A DNA stretch of 64,000 nt from Ustilago trichophora (Eukaryota; Basidiomycota; Ustilaginomycetes; Ustilaginales; Ustilaginaceae), in NCBI GenBank assembly GCA_900323505.1, contig OOIN01000002.1, forward strand, positions 558,001-622,000, written 5' to 3'. Positions 19,713 to 30,500 of this stretch are shown here, in pieces. The stretch's first letter is position 1. Every line of letters begins with the position of its first letter. The translations under genes and the position numbers were made by a program. The notes under the pieces were generated by a model, which ran no database searches, was not told where the DNA came from, and saw only the letters and a program-made list of their open reading frames with translations.

Positions 19713-22195
19713 TGTTCGTGTTCGATTGAAGCAAGGAAAGATGGTATGGTTGCGTCTTTGGCCGACAATGCGGGCGTTCGTTCAATACGAGTCTTTTGCC
19801 AAAGAAGCTGTCGAGGCAAGGGCAGTTTGGTTTAGGGACAAGTAGAAAGAGCACTGGTGCGCGAACGAGCGAGAGAGTAGTAACTGAGGGGAAACGAGAG
19901 GAAAGGGAATCGTGCAAATGTTGAATGAGCCGATGTTTGGAACCGATGAGTTGAGGTACGCTCGTTTGGGAGGGTGAAGCCCTGAGTATATAAGCGTGCC
20001 AGGGTGGCGCAGCAACAGGAAGTCAGGATGTCACGGACGTGGCCAGCAGCAAAATGACAACGACAAGGGTCCAAAGGGGTCGGATCGGTAAGCTTGGCGG
20101 CGCACAAATAGCTCCTTTAGCGCTACAAGATCCGAGAGCGCTGTGCACCCTGCCCAGCAACTTGTGCTGTCTGGCGCCTTGTCGTCTTCTGGTGGGACAG
20201 CAGACTTAGCACAGATGAACGAGGAGCAAGTCGACGTTCAACTCCGCAGTTACGGCTTAGCCAGGTGATGAAAGCTCGCAGCAATAGCAGCACACTGTGA
20301 CTGTGACAGAGGGCAAGGCGAGGCGAGGCAGGGCGAAACGGGATCGGCGGTCGAGCGGCGGGGAAGAGTCCGTGCACTTGATCGTCGCCTACAGCTAATA
20401 TTGTAACTGACTGTCGCTACACAAAGATGCGAGTGTCGATGACTGAGCTCAACCAACACATTTGCTCGCCAGAGCCCAGCCCGAGCCCAATCAGACCAGC
20501 CACAAGTCTCCAAAGCCTCCACTTTCTCAGGCACCACAGCCAAGTGGTCCCACAAAACAAAATTAATTTAATCAAATCCATAATCCGGCTTTTTCTGCGG
20601 CAAGCCGTCACACAACCACAGAAAAGGCGCGGTGACATCCCGGATCGCTGTTGTCACACTGCGCTCAGGGCGCTTGCACCGTACTGTACAGTACTGTACA
20701 GAAGCAGGGTCTGGTGACAATCCACATGGTAGCGAGCCTAACGTATGATCTGTGTCCTTTTTTCAGTTGATGTGCCAAAGGATCAGTGCTGCTTGCTCTG
20801 GCCGTTGAATCCGAAATGAGCAAGCAAGGAGTCCTCTCAGCACATCAGCGGGCGATCCGAATTGCATGTTAGGCTCAACAGAGTCGGTCGCGGGGTACCT
20901 CTCCGGCATCGACGGCTGTCTTGTACTACAAAAATCGGCTAGCTTCACGATATTGGCCACGTTCGGGTTGTCGTCGAGCCAAGCCAAACCATCATTAGAA
21001 CGTGTGCGAAGGGCGATCTCAGCTGAACTATTCAGATCTTGTACTGCACCCCTGTCTCTTACTGCACCTCTGCTCGACGTTCGAAAGTAGGTGCGATGCG
21101 CCAATATCTTAAGACGGTCAGACGAAGCGCAAACGTCACGACTAATGTATGCAGTCGAGAGCTCGAGCTACGGGCGCATCAAATGCAATCGATACCTTCC
21201 GGCGGCGAGAGTGTATGAGAGCCTCAGATGCAACGTGGCTGAACAGAGCGGTCCTAGAGAGGCAACTGAAACGCTGTTCATCTCGCGCTGCGTTCCATTG
21301 GAAGGCCTTCTTCGGAGTTGCCTTGTACTCAATCAGTGCAGACTTGTTCGTGTCAGATTTCGCCTGATCCGTGTGTTTCAAAGGGGCTCACGGCTGGTAA
21401 AGCGCTAGCAGAGAGCCCAAAAGGCCACTGTATCTCTCGGTAGCCGTTAAAGGCCAGATTCGAGGAGCCTTTATAGACAGTGGCTTCGAGTTTGTGACTG
21501 CAGGGAATCTGGTACCAGTCGACGGAATGTCCGGCGGGCGTCCCGATACTCCTCTCCCGGTCCAAGACAGGGTCTCTATCCTTACATTGCTGAGAAAGCA
21601 GGTCGTTGCGCCTAACCTTGCCATCCTCTGTCGCTAAGCACGGTATCAGTCAGACAGGGGAAAGCTTGAAGCTTGACAAGCGATCTGAACTCGACGAAGG
21701 CTTAGTTAGCACCATCAGGACCTGCCACATCACAAAATCAAGTCACATGAGGCCAGTGAGTCTCAAGAAGCTTCCGAACTCATGCCCCCCTAACAGAGCG
21801 TCGATCTATACTCGCAATCTGCGTTGCCTTCAACCAAGTCGGACGCCATCAACAGTCTGGTGCATCTAGACACATACGAGTCAAATCTAGAAAATGCTGG
21901 CGTAAACAGACTTGTTTTTGGTTTAGAGCTTTGCTTTTGTGTGTGTAGAGGTACATGTCGAAACAAAGACGGGTTTCGCCTTCGATTCAGTATCGAGAAT
22001 AGGTGAGGCTACCGGGCAAAGCAACGCAAGCTCGCAACGTTGCCCCGACAGCGTGAGAAGAAAGAGTGCGTATCGTCGGTCGTGTCTGCGTGACCGTCGG
22101 TATGATGCTGGTAAATCCTAAAAGCGGACGATGATGGGGGGGAATGTGAAGATGCAACTGCGAAACCATAGACATTGACTTGAAGAGAAATAGAT
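19713..22195. other. Intergenic region between Egt1 and eL31
   Basis: No gene is recognised. The first 300-400 nt are the Egt1 promoter and leader. A GTACTGTACAGTAC palindrome with a second overlapping copy lies at 20681-20701. Short open frames at 20760-22000 have no family features. Confidence 0.5.
19987..19992 (-). promoter_or_regulatory. Possible TATA box of the Egt1 gene
   Basis: TATATA on the minus strand lies about 275 nt upstream of the Egt1 ATG. The distance would require a long leader, so this is only a candidate. Confidence 0.3.
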
Positions 22196-22579
22196 TTACT
22201 CCTGGTCGATGACGGTGGTCTGGAGGCCCTTGCAGGTGCCAAGGCCGAGAACGGGCATGGCGTAGGTGTAGAGCTTCTCCTTGGCACCCTCGTCGTCGTT
22301 ACGCTTGCGCTCGAGACGCACACGCAGGCGGCGGGGGAAGTTCTTGACACCGTACTTCCATACCTCCTGGTTGAGCTTGGGGTCAAGACGAACGTCCTGG
22401 GTGCCCATGGCCTTCTGGGCGAAGGCAACGACCTCCTTGATGGCGCGGGGAGCACGCTTCTTGAAGGCAGTGTCGTGGACACGCTTGTGGAGGTTGACGG
22501 TGTACTCGCGGGTCACAACATCGTTGAGAGCCGAGCGGGTCTTCTTGCCCTTCTGAGACTTGTCCTTGTGGTCCGCCAT
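22196..22579 (-). CDS. RPL31: Large ribosomal subunit protein eL31 (127 aa)
   Basis: Cytosolic 60S ribosomal protein that sits near the polypeptide exit tunnel. The sequence contains the eL31 core: [15 protein letters not shown], then [12 protein letters not shown], then [14 protein letters not shown] and [17 protein letters not shown]. Its length is close to the usual 113-125 residues, and the coding part has no intron. The base immediately before the ATG is the G of a CAG acceptor-like sequence (minus strand TTGCAAACAG then ATGG), preceded by a pyrimidine-containing stretch. A 5' UTR intron therefore probably ends exactly at the start codon. A consensus donor GTAAGT lies at 23353 on the same strand. 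Confidence 0.95.
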   Translation of the reverse strand: MADHKDKSQKGKKTRSALNDVVTREYTVNLHKRVHDTAFKKRAPRAIKEVVAFAQKAMGTQDVRLDPKLNQEVWKYGVKNFPRRLRVRLERKRNDDEGAKEKLYTYAMPVLGLGTCKGLQTTVIDQE

Positions 22580-23353
22580 CTGTTTGCAATTGGAAGGTCA
22601 GGGTGTAAATGAACGAATGGAGATGGTGGTCAGAACCTCTGTTTGTTGTAAAGAGTGGTAGCAAATCCAGCAGCCAGCGTCCTCGCATGCGATCCCTTTC
22701 CAGCTTCTCTTTTGTATCATCCATGCTATGATCCTTGTATTCCCATCGATGGCAGGTCCAACTCCTCCGAGCCAACTGACACAAGTACAGAGAGTATCTT
22801 GCTCTGTATCTGATACAGGCATGCTGTCGGACATCGGGCGATTGTGACAGCCAAGTTTGCTCTGAAAAAGTGTTGACAAGCCCTTTCTGCGGCGGAGGAT
22901 GCTATGTTGACGGAATAGCAATACCGGAAGCCATCGAAAAGAGCGGCAAATGTGTATGAGCAACGCGAGACAGCGACCATCTTCAAAGCATGCTGGAGAA
23001 GACCAACTGTGTCGTGCAATGTATGGCTGTTGCCGTGTCTGTTTTGCGAATGTCGAATTGATGCTGGAATCGGCTGGTGTAAGGGTCGTAGCAAGCTTAC
23101 GATTGATGATGCGTCGCAGTGTTGAGCGAGAGATAAGGTGCAGAGAATGTCGAGGTAGGTTGTAAAGATGCAATGTAGACTTTGTCGATGCGTAATGGCA
23201 GAACTCCCTGCCTTGTGCCCAGATGACCTGCAAATTCCACCCAGACTGTGACCTCCGTCTGTTCCCTTCCAATGCCCAACGTACTGTGCAGTGCTTTCTC
23301 GTTCTGCTGTGTATGCGTAATGTGCTGCTGGTTTGGTGTCGCCAAACACTTAC
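22580..23353 (-). other. Putative 5' UTR intron of the eL31 gene
   Basis: The minus strand carries a consensus GTAAGT donor starting at 23353 and a CAG acceptor ending at 22580, directly before the eL31 ATG. A nearer GTAAGC at about 23100 is an alternative donor. The minus-strand open frames inside this interval have no family features, which fits intron sequence. I looked for a box C/D snoRNA (TGATGA and CTGA boxes) in the interval and saw none. Confidence 0.45.
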
Positions 23354-24185
23354 TGTTGATATCGATCTTGAGGTGATGGTATCAAAGGATATGGAGGATA
23401 GAGACAGTGAGCGTTGACTTTGCGATACTCAACTGGCCAGCCCACAGACGCTGGGTCGCTCGCCCTGCGAGTATCATCAGCAGCAACTGCGCCAAACGCT
23501 CGAATTCCAGCTGCTCTGCCTGCTGTCTGCTGCCTATGACCTGCTCCTGCGTGTGAGAAGCCAAAAGATCCTCGAAATTCGTTTCAGGTGGCCAGGAATC
23601 GGATCCGCACAAGTATTGACTTGTATTTGGTCACGTGTGCAAAACTGTATTTTCCATACTTGCGCCTGTACTCGTACGAGTATATGAAGCCGCCATGTAG
23701 CAAAATGAAATGTAGTCGGAAACTCTTGACGGTCTAACAAATTTTACCCAAGTTGCCTGATCAACCCAACATCAAGGGTCCATCCCGAACCTCTTAGATG
23801 ATCAATGCTGCTTTGAACCCGCCAGCTCGATAAGCATCTCGCACAGGCGAGACAGACTCAGAAGTTGGCAAAGAGGCTAAAGTATCAATATGCAGAGGAA
23901 AGCTGAATGTGGGTGGTTAATCTACAAGAGAGTCGCACAAGACGATGCGTCGGCCCAAAAAAAAAAAACAATGCCGTGAGCACCGGTCGAGGACGACTCA
24001 AAGTGTGCCAAGATGGTTGTGGAAGGTGACGATGGATTCTAGATCCTGCTTTTTACGGCTCAACATGTCTGTACAGCTTCAGCGGCACAGCGCTACAGCG
24101 ATGCGGTGAGATGGTATCGGGAGCTATGAGAGTCATGCCATGCTCGTTTTGGGGTTGTTTGTCATGAGATGAGAAGAATTCTATT
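23354..24185. other. Intergenic region between eL31 and eIF3h
   Basis: It presumably holds the eL31 promoter and the eIF3h 3' UTR. There is a short A run at about 23957-23968. No gene is seen. Confidence 0.5.
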
Positions 24186-25379
24186 TTACACAGCGCCAGT
24201 CTTGGCGGCGTTGAGCTGGATAACACCGAGAGCGGCAGTCTCGGCCAGACGTCTCGCCGAGCTGTCGATCTGGCCAAGCAGCAAAGTGGCCTCGAGACGC
24301 GAGGGCTCGGCAGGGATCTTGAACAGACGGTTGACGTCCTCGATGGGGAGAGGAGCCAGACCCTGAGCCTCACGTGCCGCATTCTCAGCCTTCTTGCGGG
24401 CAAGGTAAGCCTCGGCCTTGGCCTTCTCTCGTGCAAGCTGACGGGCCTGGAAACCGACGTTACCGGCCTCAGCAGCGTGTTCATCCATGATCTCGAGTGT
24501 AGACTCGAGCGACGAGGCAAGGACAGGCTCCAACGCGAGGTTCAAGGAAGTGTACGAGGGAGTGAGAGCAGCGGTGGGTGGGTTTCGGAGGAGATCCGAA
24601 GTGCTGGGCTGGACAATGGATGGGCCGGGTGCGCTTGGTGTCGAGATGCTGCTGAGGAAGGCGTCGAGGAGCGCAGTGTTGCGGAGCGAGACGGGAATCT
24701 CGATAAGAATGTTGGCGAAAGTGAGCTTGTGGTCGATAAGGCTCTGGGTGTGGAACTTGCCCTTCTTGTGGGCCTCCACAAAGGAGGGAGAGAGACGGTA
24801 TGCCTTGACAGAGGTGTTGCCCTGAGCAGACTGGGCGAGGTCGTGAACAATGAGAACACCCTTGCCACGACCGCTTGCGCCATCACGCTCCATAAGACCA
24901 GCAATGGCAGCGAGGCCATCGACAACAGACGAGTTGAGGAAAGCACCGAGGAAGCAGCCCTGGTACAGACCGACGGGGTTGGCATCAGCATTGACATCAC
25001 GCAGCAGTCGAACCATGTCGGAGGTATATCTGGTTGCATTGCGGCTGCTTCGATCCTCCTCCTCATCACGCTCTCCGCCGCCACGGCCAGGGTTGGGAAG
25101 GGCAAAGACGTTGGAAACCTCGAGAGTTCCGCCGAGGTCCATGCCGAGAAGGGCACCGGAAGCCGAGGCGGGGTGAGCATCACGGCAGTGCTTGACGATC
25201 TTGGTGAGAGCAAGGCCGTCGAGACGGACAGAGGTGATCACGTCCGAGTCGAGCTCGAGGGCCTCGAGGGCGGCGCGGTCAAGGTCGGACTGAGCATCGG
25301 CGGCAGGGGCCTTGGCGATGGCCGAAGCTGCGGTAGAGGCGGGTGCGGCAGCCGATGCTGTACGCGCGGCTGTGGACAT
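24186..25379 (-). CDS. Translation initiation factor eIF3 subunit h (397 aa)
   Basis: Non-catalytic MPN-domain subunit of the eIF3 complex, which acts in the cytosol in start-codon scanning and reinitiation. The N-terminal 45 residues are Ala/Ser-rich. The MPN domain follows with VRLDGLALTKIVKHCRDA, a glycine-rich ALLGMDLGGTLEVSNVF strand region, the segment DVNADANPVGLYQG, and VLIVHDLAQSAQGNTSVKAY (all recognisable against metazoan eIF3h). The JAMM metal-binding His residues are absent, as expected for this subunit. The C-terminal half is helical and Ala-rich and ends in a region rich in ARKKAENAAREAQ. I chose the ATG at 25379: the frame continues upstream to 25586, but that part resembles leader sequence. 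The gene is absent from S. cerevisiae but common in filamentous fungi. Confidence 0.88.
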   Translation of the reverse strand: MSTAARTASAAAPASTAASAIAKAPAADAQSDLDRAALEALELDSDVITSVRLDGLALTKIVKHCRDAHPASASGALLGMDLGGTLEVSNVFALPNPGRGGGERDEEEDRSSRNATRYTSDMVRLLRDVNADANPVGLYQGCFLGAFLNSSVVDGLAAIAGLMERDGASGRGKGVLIVHDLAQSAQGNTSVKAYRLSPSFVEAHKKGKFHTQSLIDHKLTFANILIEIPVSLRNTALLDAFLSSISTPSAPGPSIVQPSTSDLLRNPPTAALTPSYTSLNLALEPVLASSLESTLEIMDEHAAEAGNVGFQARQLAREKAKAEAYLARKKAENAAREAQGLAPLPIEDVNRLFKIPAEPSRLEATLLLGQIDSSARRLAETAALGVIQLNAAKTGAV

Positions 25380-25940
25380 GGTGATGTATGATGGATCCCG
25401 ATCGAAATCAGAAAGGTGCAGGTCGGACGAGATGGTGGTCAAGACTTGGTCGCGATCAACGTCAAGAGGAAAAAAAGTGAGGGCGCGACTGTGATCCACA
25501 AGAACGGCGCAGTGTGTTGCCTTTCTTTCTTCGCCTGTGCGCGTGTCCGTCGCCAACTTCATCTCAAATCTTCCTTTCTGTGCCATGCCACCACAAAGGG
25601 ATTAGGTTCTTCTTCCTGCTCCAAATTTCGCTCCTTATGTCATGAAGACGAGGTGTAACATTTGAAAATTATTTTCGGTTGTCCTGATCGCCATCTGACC
25701 CTCCCCTACTCTAATCTTGGAGGCCGTGCTTGAGCCATTTGCACACCTCTGTTCAGAGCTCTTCTCTCTCGGTCGCTCTGACGAGGCTGTACGTCTGCCG
25801 TAGGAGCGATATCTGACCGTTTGCAAGTGCAAAAGCAAAGCACATACCGCACTTATTTAGCTGTTTTGAAAGAAAACAAAAAACGGAATCAGAATTGGAA
25901 CCCTGAAAATCGGAGAAAAAAAAAAAAAAAAAAACATAAC
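25380..25940. other. eIF3h leader and retrotransposon left flank
   Basis: It contains the eIF3h promoter and leader. It ends in an A-rich tract at about 25917-25934, immediately beside the element's target site. No other gene is seen. Confidence 0.5.
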
Positions 25941-25945
25941 AGAAC
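25941..25945. repeat. Target-site duplication, left copy (AGAAC)
   Basis: AGAAC directly abuts the left LTR and is repeated exactly at 31963-31967 beside the right LTR. This is the 5-bp duplication expected from retroviral-type integration. Confidence 0.9.
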
Positions 25946-26157
25946 TATTAAAGTTATTGTCGCAACTAGAATTCAAATTACTGAAGTGGATTGGGGGAGC
26001 CATATATATACATGTGCAAAGTTGCACCAAATTGGCTATCGCTGTTGGAGCGAAGTCGTTGGCTTGTGTATCGGGGAAATGAGTCGGGGAAACACATTGG
26101 GGAAACATTATTTTTAGAACATTTTTATCAAACCTTTTTGAGACTGAGAAACTAACA
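25946..26157 (-). repeat. 3' LTR of the copia element
   Basis: This is the left-hand copy, 212 bp, and is the downstream LTR in element orientation. Three direct repeats of YCGGGGAAA type start at 26071, 26084 and 26097 (13-bp spacing). It differs from the 5' LTR by seven transitions, five of which are the TCG-to-TTG type mutated state in this copy. Confidence 0.96.
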
Positions 26158-26167
26158 CTCCCCCTTT
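26158..26167 (-). other. Polypurine tract of the copia element
   Basis: The minus strand reads AAAGGGGGAG immediately before the TGTTAG start of the 3' LTR. This is the standard position for the plus-strand DNA priming site. Confidence 0.85.
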
Positions 26168-26275
26168 CGAGGAAAATGTTGTGAGTGCGACATCGGGCAT
26201 ATCAAACTGGTATCGTAGCAGTGAATTCAGTGGGGGGGGATTATGGAACGGGACTGTTGAAGTCCTTCCCTACAG

Positions 26276-27070
26276 TTACTCGTCCTCTTCGAGGACAGGA
26301 CCAAATACAGCATCCATCATTTCCGACAAGGTTGCAAAGTTTCGAGTCTCGCCGTCGACATGCGTGAAGTCCACCCAGCGGACATTTTCGAGTTCGGTGA
26401 TAATGGCGTCCTTGAGTCCTTCGAGTTTGTCGACGTGTGCGGTGTAGATCGTCTTGAGTAGGATGAATTGATTTTGAGATAGTTCTCGGAGACGGTGAAC
26501 CTCATCTCGAAGAGATTCCACTTGACGAGTGAGTGTGCCGACGTTGTTGTTGAGAGAATGAACGGATTGGAGGATGGCAGTGTCTTCGGCGCGCAAACGG
26601 CGGAAGCCAGTGGTGACTTCGGTGCGTAGTGCAGAACGCTGTCCACGGTTGAAGGCTTGCTCGATCAACATACGCCTGTGGTTAATGGAGCGCCTCGAGT
26701 AGTCATTGGAGCATTTGCGCTTACGAACATAGCACCTGTAGCACTTCTGGGAGCGAAGCCCATGCTTGACCTCCGGAGCATACTGGCAAACATAATTGAA
26801 CCTTGAGCACGTATCACAGGGTGTGTATATTTCCGCCGCATTGTCCAGTTGTTCCTCTATGCCTAGTTCTTCCTCCAGCTTGTCGACTTCGTCCAATTCG
26901 TCGTCAGCCTGTGCATTGACTTCGTCGTCATCGTTGATTAGTGCGCCTATGTCGAAACCTAATTCAAAATCATCATCGCTATCGTTGTTGTTGGTTGGGG
27001 GGTGTTGGCTCGGGTCGGGAGGTGGGAATTCGACCCAAACATTGTCCTGGCTGTTACCGATTTCGCTCAT
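26276..27070 (-). CDS. Extra retrotransposon ORF: Zn2Cys6-like and coiled-coil protein (264 aa)
   Basis: The function is unknown. The ORF lies inside the copia element, in the same orientation, between the end of pol and the polypurine tract. From the first ATG (27070), the N-terminal 75 residues are very acidic (DSDDDFELGFD, DDELDEVDKLEEEL). Then come six cysteines at 85, 88, 95, 110, 113 and 120: C-x2-C-x6-C-x14-C-x2-C-x6-C, the spacing of a fungal zinc cluster. The basic residues sit in the second half (CYRCYVRKRKC) instead of the first. The C-terminal half is predicted coiled coil (QSVHSLNNNVGTLTRQVESL and onward). The open frame continues upstream to 27292 without an ATG. A TATAAAA lies 79-85 nt upstream of the ATG. 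It could be a regulator, a nucleic-acid chaperone or a captured host gene. Confidence 0.75.
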   Translation of the reverse strand: MSEIGNSQDNVWVEFPPPDPSQHPPTNNNDSDDDFELGFDIGALINDDDEVNAQADDELDEVDKLEEELGIEEQLDNAAEIYTPCDTCSRFNYVCQYAPEVKHGLRSQKCYRCYVRKRKCSNDYSRRSINHRRMLIEQAFNRGQRSALRTEVTTGFRRLRAEDTAILQSVHSLNNNVGTLTRQVESLRDEVHRLRELSQNQFILLKTIYTAHVDKLEGLKDAIITELENVRWVDFTHVDGETRNFATLSEMMDAVFGPVLEEDE

Positions 27071-27557
27071 AGTTGGGGTTGTGAGCGTAAAGTTGTGTTT
27101 GCTTGGGAGCTTGAGTCTCCCATCATCTCTGGACGACTTCGGTGCTTGTTTTATATCTTCACTGCACCAACTTCTCCATTGCAAATATTTTCTCGTTGGT
27201 CGTTGTCGTCCTGTAGCGAGCCCGGGGCCTGGGCTCCTCGACTGAGTATCATCGTCCTTCTTCTGCGCACTCTTTTTCTTCCAACGAATCACGGGCGATT
27301 GTGCCAGTGACTTCGTCTTATCTTTCTTTTACAGCGGTGAGTGACATCGTACATGCCGATGCCGCTCCGAATGTAACCCTATCTCGTCACCACCACCCCA
27401 AATATAACCTTTTTTAACTTTATCTTGGTCCGAGATTGTCCCTACCCTTTTTCCTCGTCCGAGCTTCCTCCTAAGTTTGACTTCGCGGCGCAACTTAAAT
27501 CTTGTACCGCCTAAGTCCGTGCTCTGCGCCGTTTCCTTTTATCTTCGTCGTCGGCAG
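27071..27557. other. Internal spacer of the copia element between pol and the extra ORF
   Basis: It contains the TATAAAA at 27149-27155 and an open stretch continuous with the extra ORF but lacking an ATG. Nothing else is recognisable. Confidence 0.5.
27149..27155 (-). promoter_or_regulatory. Candidate TATA box for the extra retrotransposon ORF
   Basis: TATAAAA on the minus strand lies 79-85 nt upstream of the ATG at 27070. The spacing suits an internal promoter that would express the third ORF separately from Gag-Pol. Confidence 0.45.
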
Positions 27558-30500
27558 TTAATGCATGTTGAGCATCCGCCTGCCTTCTTCCGCCTTGTTT
27601 GGGCCCAACGTCTTCGTTAGGCAGTCAGCTTTCTGCTGCAGTGTTGTCACGGGCACAATCTTTACTTCGTTATTGCCCACATGTTCTCGAATGAAGTGGA
27701 ATTTCACGTCTATGTGTTTTGTGCGACTGTGAAATTTGGGATCTGCAGCAAGTTGTCTAGCTGCAGCATTGTCGACGTGAATGTTGGTGGGACTATACTG
27801 TCGAAGTCCCAGCTCGTCCAGTAAGCTGCGAGTCCAAATTATGTCCTTTACTGACTCTGTCATGGCAATGTATTCGGCGACTGTGGTTGAGTCGGCGACT
27901 AACGGCTGTTTCTTTGAAAACCAGTTCACCGGCGAACCATATACAATCGTTACAATGCCCGTCGTTGATTTTCGATCTTGTGTGTCCCCGGCGAAGTCAG
28001 CGTCACTGTATCCTTCTAACACAGTCGACGTCGTCATTCCTTTTGTGAAGTGGATACCAACATTCTGAGTTCCTTTGAGGTACCGTAGGAGGTGCATTGC
28101 GCTTTTCATTGATGCCTGGGTTGGATTTTCCAGGTGCTTGCTGAGTCGACTGGTGGCGTAGCTGATGTCAGGCCTTGTGCCCGTCGATGCATACAGTAGT
28201 GACCCCACAATCATGCGATACTTCTTGTGGTCTTGTTCATTCAATGGTTCGACGTCGCTGTCAAATTCTTTTAACGGTAGCGGCGTTGTCGCTGGTTTTG
28301 CACTTTCGACCAGGAACTTGTCGACCATTCGCCGGATGTATGCTGATTGGCTTAACTTTGTACTATCTGTATTCCATGTAATTTCCAGTCCAAGTATATA
28401 CTTTAGTTTCCCTCCTTCTGTCATCTTGAATCGCCTGGTTAACTCTCTCTTGTATTTGTCCATGTCTTCCTGAGTACGAGTGACCAGGACTATATCATCA
28501 ACATATACGGCAATTATGCACAGCGACTTCGCTAATGTTCCTATCTTGTATACTCCGAAGTCGCTGGCAATCCTAGTGAAGCCCATGTCACGCAGACTTT
28601 CATCGAGCCTTTCGTACCACTTTCTTCCAGCTTGTTTGAGGCCGTATAGTGCCTTCTTGAGTTTCAATGTTTTCCCTTCCCAGTATCCAGGGGGTGGTTT
28701 CATAAAGATATCTTCGGTGATTACGCCATTCAGGAACGCGGTGACAACGTCCATTTGCTCCATCTTGAGTCCTAGTGATGTTGCTAGTGCAATTAATATC
28801 CTGAGGGTGGAAAACTTGAGTACGGGAGCGAATGTTTCCTCGTAGTCGATACCTTCTCGCTGTGTGAAACCCCTTGCCACGAGTCTGGCTTTGTATTTGT
28901 CCAATGATCCATCTGGGTTAATCTTTAGTTTATAAACCCACTTACAGTCGACAATGTGGCCATCACTGGTGGGTTTACTAGTGACTTCCCACGTGCCATT
29001 TTCACGGTGACTTTCCAATTCCTTATCCATCGCCTCCTTCCACTTGTTCCAATCCTTGCGCTTCTGTGCTTCCTGGAGTGTGAGGGGGTCTTGCTCTGGT
29101 CTAGGGGTAGCGGCGAATTCGACTTGAGTAGTGAGGTTTGCAAGTTCGACTTCACTGATGTCGCCTTCTCCCCCTGGTCCAATACTTGTCTCTTCTTCAT
29201 TGCTTTCTTCCAGGGTTGTGGTGGTTATCACCTCTTGGGCATTAGGAGGTTGGACTTCCTTTCGTTTGGCAGGAAAGTCCGTTTCAACAAAGGTGATGTC
29301 CCTGCTTATCCTTTTGTTGAGGAGGCTGAGGTCGACCACTTCATAGGCCTTTCGTCCGTATGAAATTCCTAGGTTTATCATCTTGGTACTCCTGGGTTCC
29401 AGCTTCGACTTCCTTTCTGCTTCCTGAATGTGGACATAGGCTGTGCACCCAAACGGTTGAATGTCTTGTATAGTTGCTTTCTCACCAAGGAATAGTTCCA
29501 GCGGCAAAGTCGTTGGTCCGGTCCACTCGTTCGGTACGCGATTTCGTACATAGATTGCATGCATTGCCGCCTTGGTCCAAAATCGTCCAGGCAGCCCGGA
29601 TTCATAGAGCATGCACCTGACCATGTCCATGACAGTCCTGTTCATCCTTTCCGCTATACCATTTTGTTGAGGTGTGTATGGAGCCGTCCTTCTGTGTACA
29701 ATGCCCCGACGTCGCATGTAGTCATCCATCTCTTTATTAACAAATTCGCCGCCATTGTCACTGAGCAGCATACTGAGTTTCTTTCCAGTTCGCCCTTCCA
29801 TGTGGATTGAGTAAAAGTAGAAGGCCGTAGCTACCTTGTCCTTCGTTTCAATTGGAACACCTGTTATGTGCCTTGAGAAGTCATCAACAAAGGTGACCAT
29901 GTACCTCTTTCCGTCGATGTCTGTTTCGTAAGGTCCGACGACGTCAGAGTGGACGAGTTCCAGGGGTCTCGTCGACCTCGTCACCGACCTATGAAATGGG
30001 TTCCTTGTATGTTTTCCGACTTCGCACGTTTCGCACTGAATTCTCTTTGCGAGGTCGCTCGGTAATTTTTCTTTCGTTGCCACTTCTATGGCTTCCTTGA
30101 CTGACTTCGTATTAATGTGGCCAAGCCTGCGATGCCAGGCTTCGATATCGTTGTTCTTGATTATCGCCAAGTTTGCGGCCTTGTATTGGATAGTGTGTCC
30201 CTTCAATATCAGACTGTTTCCTTCATATTTGCATTGTAAGACCTTCTTTCCGTTTGCAGTGACTTCTGCGGCGGTCAGTTTGTTGTCGACAGTGAAGTTG
30301 ATGTTGGCTGCCTTCACAAGATTTACAAGAGACAGCAGGTTTGCCGAAAGCTTTGGTACATATAGTACTCGTTTGAATACTACGTTTTCGCCTCGTTTGC
30401 CATCGATGATGGGTGCGAATTCGACCTGTCCTATTCCTTCTACTTTCAGGACGTCGCCAGTCGCAGTCCTGATTCTTAAGTATGATTCTCCTTTAACGAG

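Noticed and set aside
22598..23349. Two overlapping minus-strand frames of 207-224 codons upstream of eL31
   Set aside because: No family features. They lie within the likely 5' UTR intron of the eL31 gene and overlap each other in different frames.
24477..25391. 304-codon frame antisense to eIF3h
   Set aside because: Shadow frame without family features.
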